Shown here piece after piece: positions 30,238 to 39,982 of a stretch of DNA of 64,000 bases. The stretch is from an uncultured Pelagibacteraceae bacterium (GTDB taxonomy: Bacteria; Pseudomonadota; Alphaproteobacteria; Pelagibacterales; Pelagibacteraceae). Every line of letters starts with the position of its first letter. The first letter of the stretch is position 1. The notes beneath the pieces were generated by a model. That model had not been told where the DNA came from and searched no databases. It saw nothing but the letters and a program-made list of their open reading frames with translations. The DNA is taken from positions 51,526-115,525 of the forward strand of contig CACOWV010000002.1 in NCBI GenBank assembly GCA_902630945.1, read 5' to 3'. The translations under genes were made by a program, and so were the position numbers.

Positions 30238-32073
30238 TCAGTCTAATTCAAATTCCTGTGTATAATCTTTTTTAAGATATGAATCTTGTTTTAATTTATC
30301 TAAGATACAATCGCCTATTATAAGATAATCCAATTCTGTTCCCATAAAACAATTAAATGCATCTGTTGGCGTATTTACAATTGGTTCTCCTCTTACATTG
30401 AATGATGTATTAACCAATACTGGACAGCCTGTTTTCTCTTTAAATTTTGCTATTAAATCATAATAACGTTTATTTGTATTTTCAGTTACTGTTTGAACTC
30501 TAGCTGAATAATCAACATGTGTTACGGCTGGAATTTCAGATCTTTTTATATTCAATTTTTCTATACCAAAAAGATTTTTTTGTTTATCAGTCATTTGAAT
30601 CTTTTTGTCTGAATTAATGTTTGCCACTAACAACATGTAAGGACTGTCAACTTTCATATCAAACCATTCTGATAAATCTTCTCTCAACACAGAAGGAGCA
30701 AAAGGTCTAAAACTTTCTCTATACTTTACCTTTAAATTTAAGTTTTTTTGCATATTATCAGACCTAGGATCACCTAATATTGATCTGCCACCAAGGGCTC
30801 TTGGACCAAATTCCATTCTACCCTGGAACCAACCAATTGCTTTTTCTTCTGATAATAAATCTGCAGTTTTATTTATAAGTTCTTCATAACTAATAGTTTC
30901 AAAATGTGCTCCTATTGATTTTAATTCACTTTCAATTTCATCTTGACTAAATTCAGTTCCTAAATAAGAACCTTTCATATCATCATTTGAATTTATTAAT
31001 CTTTTTTTTCCTAGCTCTATATGCCAAAGTGCCAGGGCAGCACCTAAAGAACCTCCAGCATCTCCAGCAGCTGGCTGGATCCAAATGTTATCAAATATCT
31101 TTTCTTCAAGAATTTTTCCATTAGCAACACAATTTAAGGCTACACCACCAGCTAAACATAAATTTTTTATGCCATATTCGGATCTTATAGATTTAGCTAA
31201 TCTAATCATTATTTCCTCCGTAACTTTTTGAATCGATGCTGCTATGTCCATATGAAATTGAGTTATTTTTTCATTTTTTGGATTACGAGGTTTTTGACCA
31301 AATAGATTGTTAAAATTATTATTTGTCATTGTAAGTCCGGTAGCATAATTAAAATAATTTTGATCAAGTCTAAAAGTTCCATCATCTTTAATATCAACAA
31401 GTTGTTTTATTTTTTCTTCATAAATTGGATTGCCATAAGGTGCCAAACCCATTAATTTATATTCACCACTATTTACTTTAAAACCTGTATAATAAGTAAA
31501 AGCAGAATAAAGCAATCCAAGAGAATGTGGAAAATGTATCTCTTTTTTAATTTCAAGATTATCATTTTTACCAATAGCAACTGTAGTTGTCGCCCACTCA
31601 CCAACTCCATCTGCCGTTAATACAATCGCTTCCTTAAAAGGAGATGGAAAAAAAGCGCTTGCTGCATGACTTAAATGATGGTCAGAAAAAAATATATTTT
31701 TATCAGATTTATAATTTTGATCATGCTTTTTAAGTTTATTGAATAAAAGATTTTTTTGAAAAAGTTTTTCTTTTATCCATAATGGCATTGCCTTTGCAAA
31801 AGAAACAAAACCTTTAGGTGCAAAACCAACATATGTTTCTAATAATCTTTCAAATTTTAAAAAAGGTTTCTCAAAAAAAACTACTTTATCAACCTCACTT
31901 AATTTTAAATTTGCATATTTTAAAACAAATTCAATCGCATTATGTGGATATCTTGGATCATGTTTTTTTCTAGTAAATCTTTCTTCTTGAGCTGCAGCAA
32001 TTATTTTTCCATTAATTAAAATACAAGCTGCACTATCATGATAAAATGCAGATATACCTAAAATAGATTTCAC
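30238..32073 (-). CDS. NodU/CmcH-family carbamoyltransferase (GTG start)
   Basis: ILGISAFYHDSAACILINGKIIAAAQEERFTRKKHD; LCLAGGVALNCVANGKI; EFGPRALGGRSILGDPR. Confidence 0.94.
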   Translation of the reverse strand: MKSILGISAFYHDSAACILINGKIIAAAQEERFTRKKHDPRYPHNAIEFVLKYANLKLSEVDKVVFFEKPFLKFERLLETYVGFAPKGFVSFAKAMPLWIKEKLFQKNLLFNKLKKHDQNYKSDKNIFFSDHHLSHAASAFFPSPFKEAIVLTADGVGEWATTTVAIGKNDNLEIKKEIHFPHSLGLLYSAFTYYTGFKVNSGEYKLMGLAPYGNPIYEEKIKQLVDIKDDGTFRLDQNYFNYATGLTMTNNNFNNLFGQKPRNPKNEKITQFHMDIAASIQKVTEEIMIRLAKSIRSEYGIKNLCLAGGVALNCVANGKILEEKIFDNIWIQPAAGDAGGSLGAALALWHIELGKKRLINSNDDMKGSYLGTEFSQDEIESELKSIGAHFETISYEELINKTADLLSEEKAIGWFQGRMEFGPRALGGRSILGDPRSDNMQKNLNLKVKYRESFRPFAPSVLREDLSEWFDMKVDSPYMLLVANINSDKKIQMTDKQKNLFGIEKLNIKRSEIPAVTHVDYSARVQTVTENTNKRYYDLIAKFKEKTGCPVLVNTSFNVRGEPIVNTPTDAFNCFMGTELDYLIIGDCILDKLKQDSYLKKDYTQEFELD

Positions 32074-32074
32074 T

Positions 32075-32224
32075 TTAAAATATTGTATAAATAAATGGAG
32101 CTACCGCTGAACCTTGAGTTAAAACTATTAATCCTCCAAATATAACAAGAACAATAATTATTGGTAATAACCAATACTTTTTTCTCACTCTTAAAAATTC
32201 CCAAAATTCTTTAATAAAACTCAT
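32075..32224 (-). CDS. DUF5989-like 49-aa single-TM protein (absent from supplied ORF track)
   Basis: Translated by hand: MSFIKEFWEFLRVRKKYWLLPIIIVLVIFGGLIVLTQGSAVAPFIYTIF*; stop lies 2 nt from the carbamoyltransferase start. Confidence 0.85.
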   Translation of the reverse strand: MSFIKEFWEFLRVRKKYWLLPIIIVLVIFGGLIVLTQGSAVAPFIYTIF

Positions 32225-32225
32225 A

Positions 32226-32609
32226 TTAAAATTGATTTTTCATTTTACTTTTTGGACCATTTTTTTCAATCCAATAAGATCTATTCTTATTATATCTTAA
32301 ATTTAATACGTCCTTTCCTAATAATCTCATTATTAAACCAATAGGTGTCACTACCAAAAAAAATATTATTCCCATTATTACTGGTGAAATTATTTTCCCT
32401 AAAAATAATCCAAACTTGAACCACAGCTTATTAAAAGGAGCTAAAATTTTTGAATTTAATAACCCTAGAAATAGGAATATTAAAGAGATTATTATAGACC
32501 ATATTCTTATCTCTCCATTATAGGTCAGAGGGTATAAGGCTATAAGCAAAAATAATAGAAAAAAAACTATTCCAAAACTTCTATTTGAGCTAACTTTAAT
32601 ATCATCCAT
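32226..32609 (-). CDS. SxtJ-family membrane protein
   Basis: Multi-TM; SSNRSFGIVFFLLFLLIALYPL ... GLIMRLLGKDVLNLRYNKNRSYWIEK; next to a carbamoyltransferase. Confidence 0.8.
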   Translation of the reverse strand: MDDIKVSSNRSFGIVFFLLFLLIALYPLTYNGEIRIWSIIISLIFLFLGLLNSKILAPFNKLWFKFGLFLGKIISPVIMGIIFFLVVTPIGLIMRLLGKDVLNLRYNKNRSYWIEKNGPKSKMKNQF

Positions 32610-34386
32610 TTAGAGTTTTTTGTGGTTTCATGTCTTTTTTATTAATACCAGCAACTCTTACAGGTTTTTTCATAGCATCTCGTCTAAATGGCTCACCCAG
32701 CTCTTGATTTAAAATTACTTCAATAAATGTGGTAATACCTCTCTTTTGGTCTTCACAAGATTGCTTAATTGCTGCGGTTGTTTCTTCCATTGTTTTAACA
32801 GTAACTCCTTTTAAACCACATGCGGTAGCAACTTTTGCATAACTTAATTCTGGATCTAATTCTGTTCCAACAAAATTATTATCAAACCAAAGTGTGGTAT
32901 TTCTTTTTTCTGCTCCCCATTGATAATTTCTGAAAATAACCATTGTGATTGCAGGCCATTCTTCTCTTGCACATGAACTCATTTCATTCATGCTAATTCC
33001 AAAGGCCCCGTCTCCAGCAAAACCAATTACTGGAGTATCTGGACATCCAATCTTTGCACCTAAAATTGACGGAAAACCATAGCCACATGGACCAAATAAA
33101 CCTGGAGCTAAGTATTTTCTTGGTTTTTCAAAAGTTGGGTACGCATTTCCAATAGCACAGTTATTTCCTATATCACTTGATATAATAACATCCTCAGGCA
33201 TACCAGATTGTATTGCTCTCCATGCTTGTCTTGGTGACATCCTATCAGAGTCTCTTTCCCTTGCTTCTTTATTCCAAACTGTTCCCTCATCATCATCTTC
33301 ATGGTCTAAACTTGATAATTTTTGTAACCAAGCAGATTTAGTTTGATGAATTAAATCTTTTCTTTTTTGTCTATCTGTGTCACCTGCATTAATTGATAAT
33401 TTTTCTAAAATTTGTTGAGCAACCAATTTCGCATCACCACTAATACCTACTGTCACTTTTTTAGTTAAACCTATTCTATCTGGGTTAATATCTACTTGAA
33501 TGATATTTGCTTTCTTTGGCCAATAATCAATTCCATATCCAGGTAAAGTTGAAAAAGGGTTTAATCTAGTTCCTAAGGCTAACACAACATCAGCCTTTGA
33601 AATTAATTCCATTGCAGCTTTTGAACCATTATATCCTAATGGACCAACTGCTAAAGGATGACTTCCTGGAAAACTATCATTATGCTGATATCCTGAACAA
33701 ACTGGTGAGTCAAGTTTTTCAGCTAGTTTTTTTGTTTCTTCAATTGCTCCACCTATGACAACGCCTGCTCCTGATAAAATTACTGGAAACTTTGCATTAG
33801 ATAAAAGTTTTGCAGCTTTATCAATTGCTTCTACTCCCCCACCTTGTCTCTCTAATCTTACAATTGGTGGTAATTCGATATCAATAACTTGTGTCCAATA
33901 ATCTCTTGGTACATTTATTTGTGCTGGTGCTGATCCCCTAACAGCTTTTTCAATTACTCGATTTAATACTTCTGCCATTCTTGATGGATCTCTGACTTCC
34001 TCTTGATAGCAAACCATGTCTTTAAATAAATTCATTTGTTCTACTTCCTGAAAACCCCCTTGACCCATAGTTTTGTTTGCTGCTTGAGGTGTTACTAATA
34101 ATAAAGGCGTATGATTCCAATAAGCAGTTTTAATTGGAGTTACTAATCCGGTAATACCAGGTCCATTTTGAGCAATGACCATTGACATTTTTCCTGTGGC
34201 TCTTGTGTAACCATCTGCAATTAAACCACCATTTGTTTCATGAGCAACATCCCAAAATGTTATTCCAGCATCAGGAAAAATATCAGATATCGGCATAAAT
34301 GCTGATCCAATTATTCCAAAAGCATGCTCAATACCGTGCATTTGCAAAACCTTTACAAAAGCTTCTTCTGTAGTCATTTTTGTCAT
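32602..34386 (-). CDS. xsc: sulfoacetaldehyde acetyltransferase (TPP enzyme)
   Basis: MTTEEAFVKVLQMHGIEHAFGIIGSAFMPISD, AQNGPGITGLVTPIKTAYWNHTPLLLVTPQAANKTMGQGGFQEVEQM strongly Xsc-like. Confidence 0.93.
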   Translation of the reverse strand: MTKMTTEEAFVKVLQMHGIEHAFGIIGSAFMPISDIFPDAGITFWDVAHETNGGLIADGYTRATGKMSMVIAQNGPGITGLVTPIKTAYWNHTPLLLVTPQAANKTMGQGGFQEVEQMNLFKDMVCYQEEVRDPSRMAEVLNRVIEKAVRGSAPAQINVPRDYWTQVIDIELPPIVRLERQGGGVEAIDKAAKLLSNAKFPVILSGAGVVIGGAIEETKKLAEKLDSPVCSGYQHNDSFPGSHPLAVGPLGYNGSKAAMELISKADVVLALGTRLNPFSTLPGYGIDYWPKKANIIQVDINPDRIGLTKKVTVGISGDAKLVAQQILEKLSINAGDTDRQKRKDLIHQTKSAWLQKLSSLDHEDDDEGTVWNKEARERDSDRMSPRQAWRAIQSGMPEDVIISSDIGNNCAIGNAYPTFEKPRKYLAPGLFGPCGYGFPSILGAKIGCPDTPVIGFAGDGAFGISMNEMSSCAREEWPAITMVIFRNYQWGAEKRNTTLWFDNNFVGTELDPELSYAKVATACGLKGVTVKTMEETTAAIKQSCEDQKRGITTFIEVILNQELGEPFRRDAMKKPVRVAGINKKDMKPQKTLNG

Positions 34387-34500
34387 TAATAGAACCTTTC
34401 TTAATTAGTAACGAATAATTTTTTAAAAAATAATTGTTAATTTTTGCGATTAATATATAAGATTTTACAAAATTCAAATAAACATTTCGACACTATATTG

Positions 34501-34785
34501 ATGGCTACAGACATTATTATTCACGACCAAAAAGACAACGTAGGAGTAGTAGTTGTTGAAAAAATTGGTCCAAAACAAGATTGTTCATGCTGGATAATGG
34601 AAAATGATAGTACTGTAAACATTCAATCGACAGATGAAATTCCTTTGGGTCATAAAATTGCAATGATTGATTTAAAAGAGGGAGATACAATCCTAAAATA
34701 TGGTCATGATATTGGTAAAGTCGTAAAAGCAATCAAAAAAGGTGAGCATGTCCATGTTCATAATGTAAAAACAAAAAAATGGTAG
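34501..34785 (+). CDS. suyA: (2R)-sulfolactate sulfo-lyase small subunit / UxaA-family N-domain; track ORF begins at 34444, internal ATG preferred
   Basis: [19 protein letters not shown] ... [43 protein letters not shown]-like domain; paired with suyB. Confidence 0.82.
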   Translation: MATDIIIHDQKDNVGVVVVEKIGPKQDCSCWIMENDSTVNIQSTDEIPLGHKIAMIDLKEGDTILKYGHDIGKVVKAIKKGEHVHVHNVKTKKW

Positions 34786-34789
34786 TCAT

Positions 34790-35956
34790 ATGGAAATTCC
34801 AAGAAGTTTTTTAGGTTATAAAAGAGAAAATGGAAGAGCTGGTACCAGAAATCATGTAATCATTCTTCCCGTTGATGATATTTCGAACGCATGCGCTGAA
34901 GCAGTAGCAAATAATATTAAAGGAACAATTGCTCTTCCTCACTCATACGGAAGATTGCAATTCGGAGCTGATTTAGAATTACATTTTAGGACAATGATTG
35001 GTACTGGTAGCAATCCCAACGTAGCTGCAGTAATTGTCATTGGTATCGAGCCTAAATGGACAAAAAGAATTGTAGATGGAATTGCAAAAACAGGAAAACC
35101 AGTTGAGGGATTTCATATTGAGCGTACTGGGGATATTGGAACTGTGATGAAAGCATCAAAAAAAGCTCAAGAATTTGTTATGTGGGCCTCAGAAAAACAA
35201 AGAGAAGAGTGTCCAATTAGTGACTTATGGATATCAGTTAAATGTGGTGAGTCAGACACTACTTCTGGTTTAGCATCAAATCCAACTGTTGGAAATTTAA
35301 TGGATAAACTTGAACCTTTGGGCGTTCACTTATGTTTTGGTGAAACTTCAGAACTTACAGGAGCAGAAAAGGTTTGTGCTACTAGAGGGGCAACAAAAGA
35401 TGCTTCTGATAAATTTATGAAAACTTGGAGTGCATACAATGATTTCATTTTAAAAGAAGCAACAGATGATCTTTCTGAAAGTCAACCAACAGCAGGAAAT
35501 ATTGCAGGTGGTTTGACTACTATTGAAGAGAAAGCTTTTGGAAATTTTCAAAAAATTGGCAATTGTAAATTTGTTGATGTTCTTGAACCTGCGGAAGAAC
35601 CAAAGAAGGGTAAAGGTCTTTATTTCATGGATACATCATCTGCAGCAGCAGAATGCGTAACTTTGCAAGCTGCGGCTGGTTTCAACATTCACTTATTTCC
35701 TACAGGACAAGGAAATATTGTAGGGAATCCAATTGAACCAGTTGTCAAATTGACTGCAAATCCTTTAACGGTAAAAAGTATGGGCGAACACATTGATTGC
35801 GATGTCTCAAAAATTCTTTCAAGAGAAATGAATATGTCTGAGGCGGGAGATAAACTTATTGAAACGACATTAAGAGTTGCTAATGGAAGATTGACTTGTG
35901 CTGAAGCTTTAGGTCATAAAGAATTTGTCATGACTAAACTATATAGAAGTGCCTAA
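34790..35956 (+). CDS. suyB: (2R)-sulfolactate sulfo-lyase large subunit / UxaA family
   Basis: [69 protein letters not shown]; sulfonate context. Confidence 0.85.
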   Translation: MEIPRSFLGYKRENGRAGTRNHVIILPVDDISNACAEAVANNIKGTIALPHSYGRLQFGADLELHFRTMIGTGSNPNVAAVIVIGIEPKWTKRIVDGIAKTGKPVEGFHIERTGDIGTVMKASKKAQEFVMWASEKQREECPISDLWISVKCGESDTTSGLASNPTVGNLMDKLEPLGVHLCFGETSELTGAEKVCATRGATKDASDKFMKTWSAYNDFILKEATDDLSESQPTAGNIAGGLTTIEEKAFGNFQKIGNCKFVDVLEPAEEPKKGKGLYFMDTSSAAAECVTLQAAAGFNIHLFPTGQGNIVGNPIEPVVKLTANPLTVKSMGEHIDCDVSKILSREMNMSEAGDKLIETTLRVANGRLTCAEALGHKEFVMTKLYRSA

Positions 35957-35960
35957 GTAT

Positions 35961-37046
35961 TTATTTTGCTGTTTTAGCAAAATATTTTTTTCTAAATTTT
36001 GAAATAGCTCGTCTCACAAAAGCAGCTCCGATGCCTAGTAAAACTGCAAATAAAATGGAGAATGATCCATAAAAAAATGGCATATCTTTTGAAAAATCTT
36101 TTATAAAACTCGAAAAGAAATTTAAATCTTGAGATTTAATAACAGTTGAGACTTTTTTGATTTCTTCTGCAAAAAAAGTGTCATAAGCAATCGCTATTCC
36201 AACAACCAAAAGTAAAATTGCTAATAATGCTTTTAATCCAGAGCTGTCAATTTGTTCTCCAAGTTTTTGCCCTAACTGCACACCAACAATAGAACCAATT
36301 ACTAACAATAAAACTAACATCAAATCTATTGAGCCATAATTAATTGAATGTAAAAAAGTAACAATTATACTTACAAAAATAGTAACAAACAAAGAAGTAC
36401 CTGGGACTAACTTAGTTGGCATTTTTATTATATAAATCATTGCTGGTACTAAGATGAAGGCCCCTCCTATTCCCATTATTGCTGCAATAAATCCTACTAA
36501 TAATCCAATAAGTATAGGTGTAAAAATACTCTCGTATAACTTAGATTTTGGAAATCTCATTCTAAATGGAAGACCATGTATCCAATAATGAACATGTAAT
36601 TTTTTTCTCTCAATTACATTTTTTTTTGCCTTATCAATTTCACCCAAACTTTCAACCAACATTAATGTACCTATTATTGCAAGTATATACATATAAGCTA
36701 AGGAAATTACGGTATCTATTTTTCCAATATCCTTAAAATAAGTAAAAGTATAAATGCCTAAGGTGGTGCCTAGTGAACCACCAACAACGATCATTAAACC
36801 CATCTTATAATCTAAAGTGTTTTTTAACCAATGGGTAGTAGACCCAGAGACTGAAGTTGCCAAGATATTATTAGCTTCATTTGCGACAGCATATGCTGGG
36901 GGAACTCCCATAAAAATTAAAAATGGTGTCATCAAAAATCCCCCTCCTACACCAAATAAACCAGAAAGGACACCAACTATTGCACTCAATAAAAGTATCT
37001 CTACTGGATTAATAAACACTTGAGCTATTGGTAAAAAAACTTCCAT
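35961..37046 (-). CDS. TauE/SafE-family sulfite/sulfonate exporter
   Basis: GVLSGLFGVGGGFLMTPFLIFMGVPPAYAVANEANNILATSVSG; second repeat GFIAAIMGIGGAFILVPAMIY. Confidence 0.88.
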   Translation of the reverse strand: MEVFLPIAQVFINPVEILLLSAIVGVLSGLFGVGGGFLMTPFLIFMGVPPAYAVANEANNILATSVSGSTTHWLKNTLDYKMGLMIVVGGSLGTTLGIYTFTYFKDIGKIDTVISLAYMYILAIIGTLMLVESLGEIDKAKKNVIERKKLHVHYWIHGLPFRMRFPKSKLYESIFTPILIGLLVGFIAAIMGIGGAFILVPAMIYIIKMPTKLVPGTSLFVTIFVSIIVTFLHSINYGSIDLMLVLLLVIGSIVGVQLGQKLGEQIDSSGLKALLAILLLVVGIAIAYDTFFAEEIKKVSTVIKSQDLNFFSSFIKDFSKDMPFFYGSFSILFAVLLGIGAAFVRRAISKFRKKYFAKTAK

Positions 37047-37072
37047 CTAAATAAAAAACTTTTTTTAAAAAC

Positions 37073-37207
37073 TTACTTTATAGTCAAAAAAGTTCCAACT
37101 AAGATAACACTCCAACAAGCAGCTATTGCAGAAAAAATTCCAGTCTTAATCAAAAATGTTTTTTTTTCTTTTAAATATTGTGGAATTTTTATTTTTGAAA
37201 AGTGCAT
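37073..37207 (-). CDS. 44-aa single-TM small protein (absent from supplied ORF track)
   Basis: Hand translation: MHFSKIKIPQYLKEKKTFLIKTGIFSAIAACWSVILVGTFLTIK*; sits between tauE and the apr-linked ORF. Confidence 0.5.
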   Translation of the reverse strand: MHFSKIKIPQYLKEKKTFLIKTGIFSAIAACWSVILVGTFLTIK

Positions 37208-37251
37208 CTATATTATTCAATACACCCAGTGGAAAAATTGTCAAACTTAAA

Positions 37252-37602
37252 TTAATATATTGTAGCCCCAAAGATCTTGACCTCTCCATCTTCAATTCCA
37301 AGAACCAATCTACCCAAAAACTCTCCTGGTATTTCTTTATTAGTCTGTTTAATTAAGACTGTTATATGCTCCCCTCTTCTTAAAGTTCCAAAAGGTTCAT
37401 AAGTTTCATTCAAATTAGTAATTATTTTATTGTTTGCCCATTGTTTTCCAAGCTCCACCTCATTTGCTCCAAATAACATTTGGGTGGAAAAATCTTTAGT
37501 AAAACCTCCATAATCTTTCATATTTGAAGCTCGAACTAAATTTTCCCAATAAGGTTTTGCTATTACAAAAATCTCATCGTCTGATTTTGCCAAAAGATCC
37601 AT
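37252..37602 (-). CDS. uncharacterised 116-aa protein immediately upstream of tauE and downstream of aprA
   Basis: Intact ORF in tight same-strand array with aprBA. Confidence 0.65.
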   Translation of the reverse strand: MDLLAKSDDEIFVIAKPYWENLVRASNMKDYGGFTKDFSTQMLFGANEVELGKQWANNKIITNLNETYEPFGTLRRGEHITVLIKQTNKEIPGEFLGRLVLGIEDGEVKIFGATIY

Positions 37603-37620
37603 ATTTATGTTACTGAATTA

Positions 37621-39480
37621 CTAAGAAGCCTTCTTTTTCTCTTTTTCATCTACGATATGATAAACTGGAACCTTCTCCATTGTAAATTTTCTAGTTTTAG
37701 GGTCTCTTCTAGAAACAGTCAAACAATGCCAATTATCATCATCTAACTTCATGTGGTCACCTCTGTAGTAATATCCAGGCCATCGAGTTTCTTCTCTAAA
37801 TAATGTGTGTTCAGTTACGCATTGAGAAGTTAGCGTTCTATGTTTCAGCTCCCAGGCTCTCATTAACTGATGATAATCTTCTGCACCAATATTTTCTAAA
37901 TCTTCTTGAAGCCAGTCTAATAATTCAAGAGCTCTTTTTAACATATTGCCGTTAGTCATATAATTCGATGTTATACCACCTACATATTCATCCATTATTT
38001 TTTGAAGTCTTTGCAAACCTTGAATCGGAGATATATAACTTGGTGAAACTGTTCCACCTGTAATTTCATTTTGAGCAACAGTGTAAGTGTCTAAAGGTTT
38101 ATAAATTGCTTTTTTAAAGTCTTCACACTGTTTATCAGATACTTTGATACCACTGGCTTTTTTATCTTCAATATATTTGACTGCAGCTTTAGCAGCTAAT
38201 CTTCCTTCAGTAAACGAACCAGAAGAAAACTTGTGAGCACTCCCACCAACAGTGTCACCAGCTCCAAATAATCCATCGATAGTCAACATTCTGTTATATC
38301 CCCAGAAATATTCTGGTGGTGATAAGTCTTCTGGGCCACTTACCCAAGCTCCTGAACATGTTGCATGAGAACCCATCACATAAGGTTCTGAAGTTGTTAA
38401 CTCAGGATTAGTATATTTTGGATCAATATTTTGTGAAGCCCAAACAACTGCTTGACCAACTGTCATGCCTAAAAAATTTTCCCAACCTACTGTTTCTAAA
38501 TGTGGATCTTGAAATGCTTCTTTTGTAACCATGTGGATTGGTCCACCTCCAGCAGCTACTTCTTGAATAAAAGCATGATTTCTCAAACAAGTAGGAGTTG
38601 GGTGATGATCAATATATTCACCAACTAGTTCTTTTGTTTGGTCATACCATTTTTTCTCATAATTCTCTCCATTTGCATTTTGGGTATATGTTTTTAAATG
38701 TAAAAAATATGCTCCAACTGGCCCATAACCATCTTTAAATCTACATAAAACAATTCTGTTTTCCATTTGAGTCATCTTTGCACCAGCTGCAATGGGTAAC
38801 GCATAAGCTGAGCCATTACTCCATGGTGCATACCAAGTTCTGCCCATTCCTTCTCCAACTGCTCTAGGTTTAAAAATATGAGAAGCTCCGCCAGCTGCAA
38901 CAATCACAGTTTTCGCTCTGAAAACATGAAAATCACCTGTTCTCATATTAAATCCAACTGCTCCACCGATTCTATTTTCTTGTTCTTCATCCATTAGCAA
39001 GTGAGTGATCATTATTCTATTATAAATTTTGTCAGCTGATTTTTTTGCTGCCTCAGCAACTATTGGTTTATAACTCTCTCCATGAATCATAATCTGCCAT
39101 TTACCCTCTCTTAAATATCTGCCAGTCTTTTCATTTTTCATCATTGGCAAGCCCCATTCGTCAAACATATGGACTGTTGAGTCTACGTGACGAGCCATAT
39201 CATATCCTAGGTCTTCTCTAACCATTCCCATTAGGTCATTTCGAGCATATCTGACATGATCCTCTGGTTGGTTTTCATCCCATTGCATACCCATGTAACA
39301 GTTAATTGCGTAAAGACCTTGTGCTACAGCTCCGCTTCTATCAATATTAGCTTTTTCAACACAAATAATTTTTAAATCTCTACCCCAATGTCTTGCCTCA
39401 AAAGTTGCACCTGTGCCAGCCATTCCTCCACCAACAACTAGGACATCGCATTCTTCATAATGAGTTTTGTGTTTAGCCAT
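37621..39480 (-). CDS. aprA: adenylylsulfate reductase alpha subunit
   Basis: CDVLVVGGGMAGTGATFEARHWG; YAINCYMGMQWDENQPEDHVRYARNDLMG; GHATCSGAWVSG-type region. Confidence 0.95.
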   Translation of the reverse strand: MAKHKTHYEECDVLVVGGGMAGTGATFEARHWGRDLKIICVEKANIDRSGAVAQGLYAINCYMGMQWDENQPEDHVRYARNDLMGMVREDLGYDMARHVDSTVHMFDEWGLPMMKNEKTGRYLREGKWQIMIHGESYKPIVAEAAKKSADKIYNRIMITHLLMDEEQENRIGGAVGFNMRTGDFHVFRAKTVIVAAGGASHIFKPRAVGEGMGRTWYAPWSNGSAYALPIAAGAKMTQMENRIVLCRFKDGYGPVGAYFLHLKTYTQNANGENYEKKWYDQTKELVGEYIDHHPTPTCLRNHAFIQEVAAGGGPIHMVTKEAFQDPHLETVGWENFLGMTVGQAVVWASQNIDPKYTNPELTTSEPYVMGSHATCSGAWVSGPEDLSPPEYFWGYNRMLTIDGLFGAGDTVGGSAHKFSSGSFTEGRLAAKAAVKYIEDKKASGIKVSDKQCEDFKKAIYKPLDTYTVAQNEITGGTVSPSYISPIQGLQRLQKIMDEYVGGITSNYMTNGNMLKRALELLDWLQEDLENIGAEDYHQLMRAWELKHRTLTSQCVTEHTLFREETRWPGYYYRGDHMKLDDDNWHCLTVSRRDPKTRKFTMEKVPVYHIVDEKEKKKAS

Positions 39481-39950
39481 TAATAGTAGACTCCTTTTTT
39501 AAAGGATTCTTTTGGAACTGAAGGAAGTTCTTGATTAGTATTTAATCCCTCAGGTTCACTGTATAATCTTTGAGAATTTATTTCTCCTTGGTTTGGTTTA
39601 TCACCTTCAGCGAGCTTTGGAATAAATTTTCCCCAGGGTTTAGTTGTGATTGGGGAAACAAAGTTTTTTTCTGTTCCATTTCTAAATTTTATCTTCCAGG
39701 AAATAGTTCCTTTCTCCTCTTCTCTTCTAACTCTCACACTATGACCCATAGGTGCAAAATCAGCGTATCCTCTGACATCTATTGCGTGATTGGGGCAAGC
39801 TTTTACGCAAGAGTAGCATTCCCAACAAAAGTTTGGCTCTATATTTTTTGCACGTCTGATATTTTCATCAATGTGCATAATATCAGAAGGACATATATCA
39901 ACGCAATGACCACAGCCATCACATCTTGTCATATAAACAAATGTAGACAT
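39480..39950 (-). CDS. aprB: adenylylsulfate reductase beta subunit
   Basis: Two 4Fe-4S motifs CDGCGHCVDICPSD and CWECYSCVKACPNHAID; overlaps aprA start. Confidence 0.95.
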   Translation of the reverse strand: MSTFVYMTRCDGCGHCVDICPSDIMHIDENIRRAKNIEPNFCWECYSCVKACPNHAIDVRGYADFAPMGHSVRVRREEEKGTISWKIKFRNGTEKNFVSPITTKPWGKFIPKLAEGDKPNQGEINSQRLYSEPEGLNTNQELPSVPKESFKKGVYY

Positions 39951-39982
39951 AATTTTAATTTTCTCCTTGGTTTATTAACATA

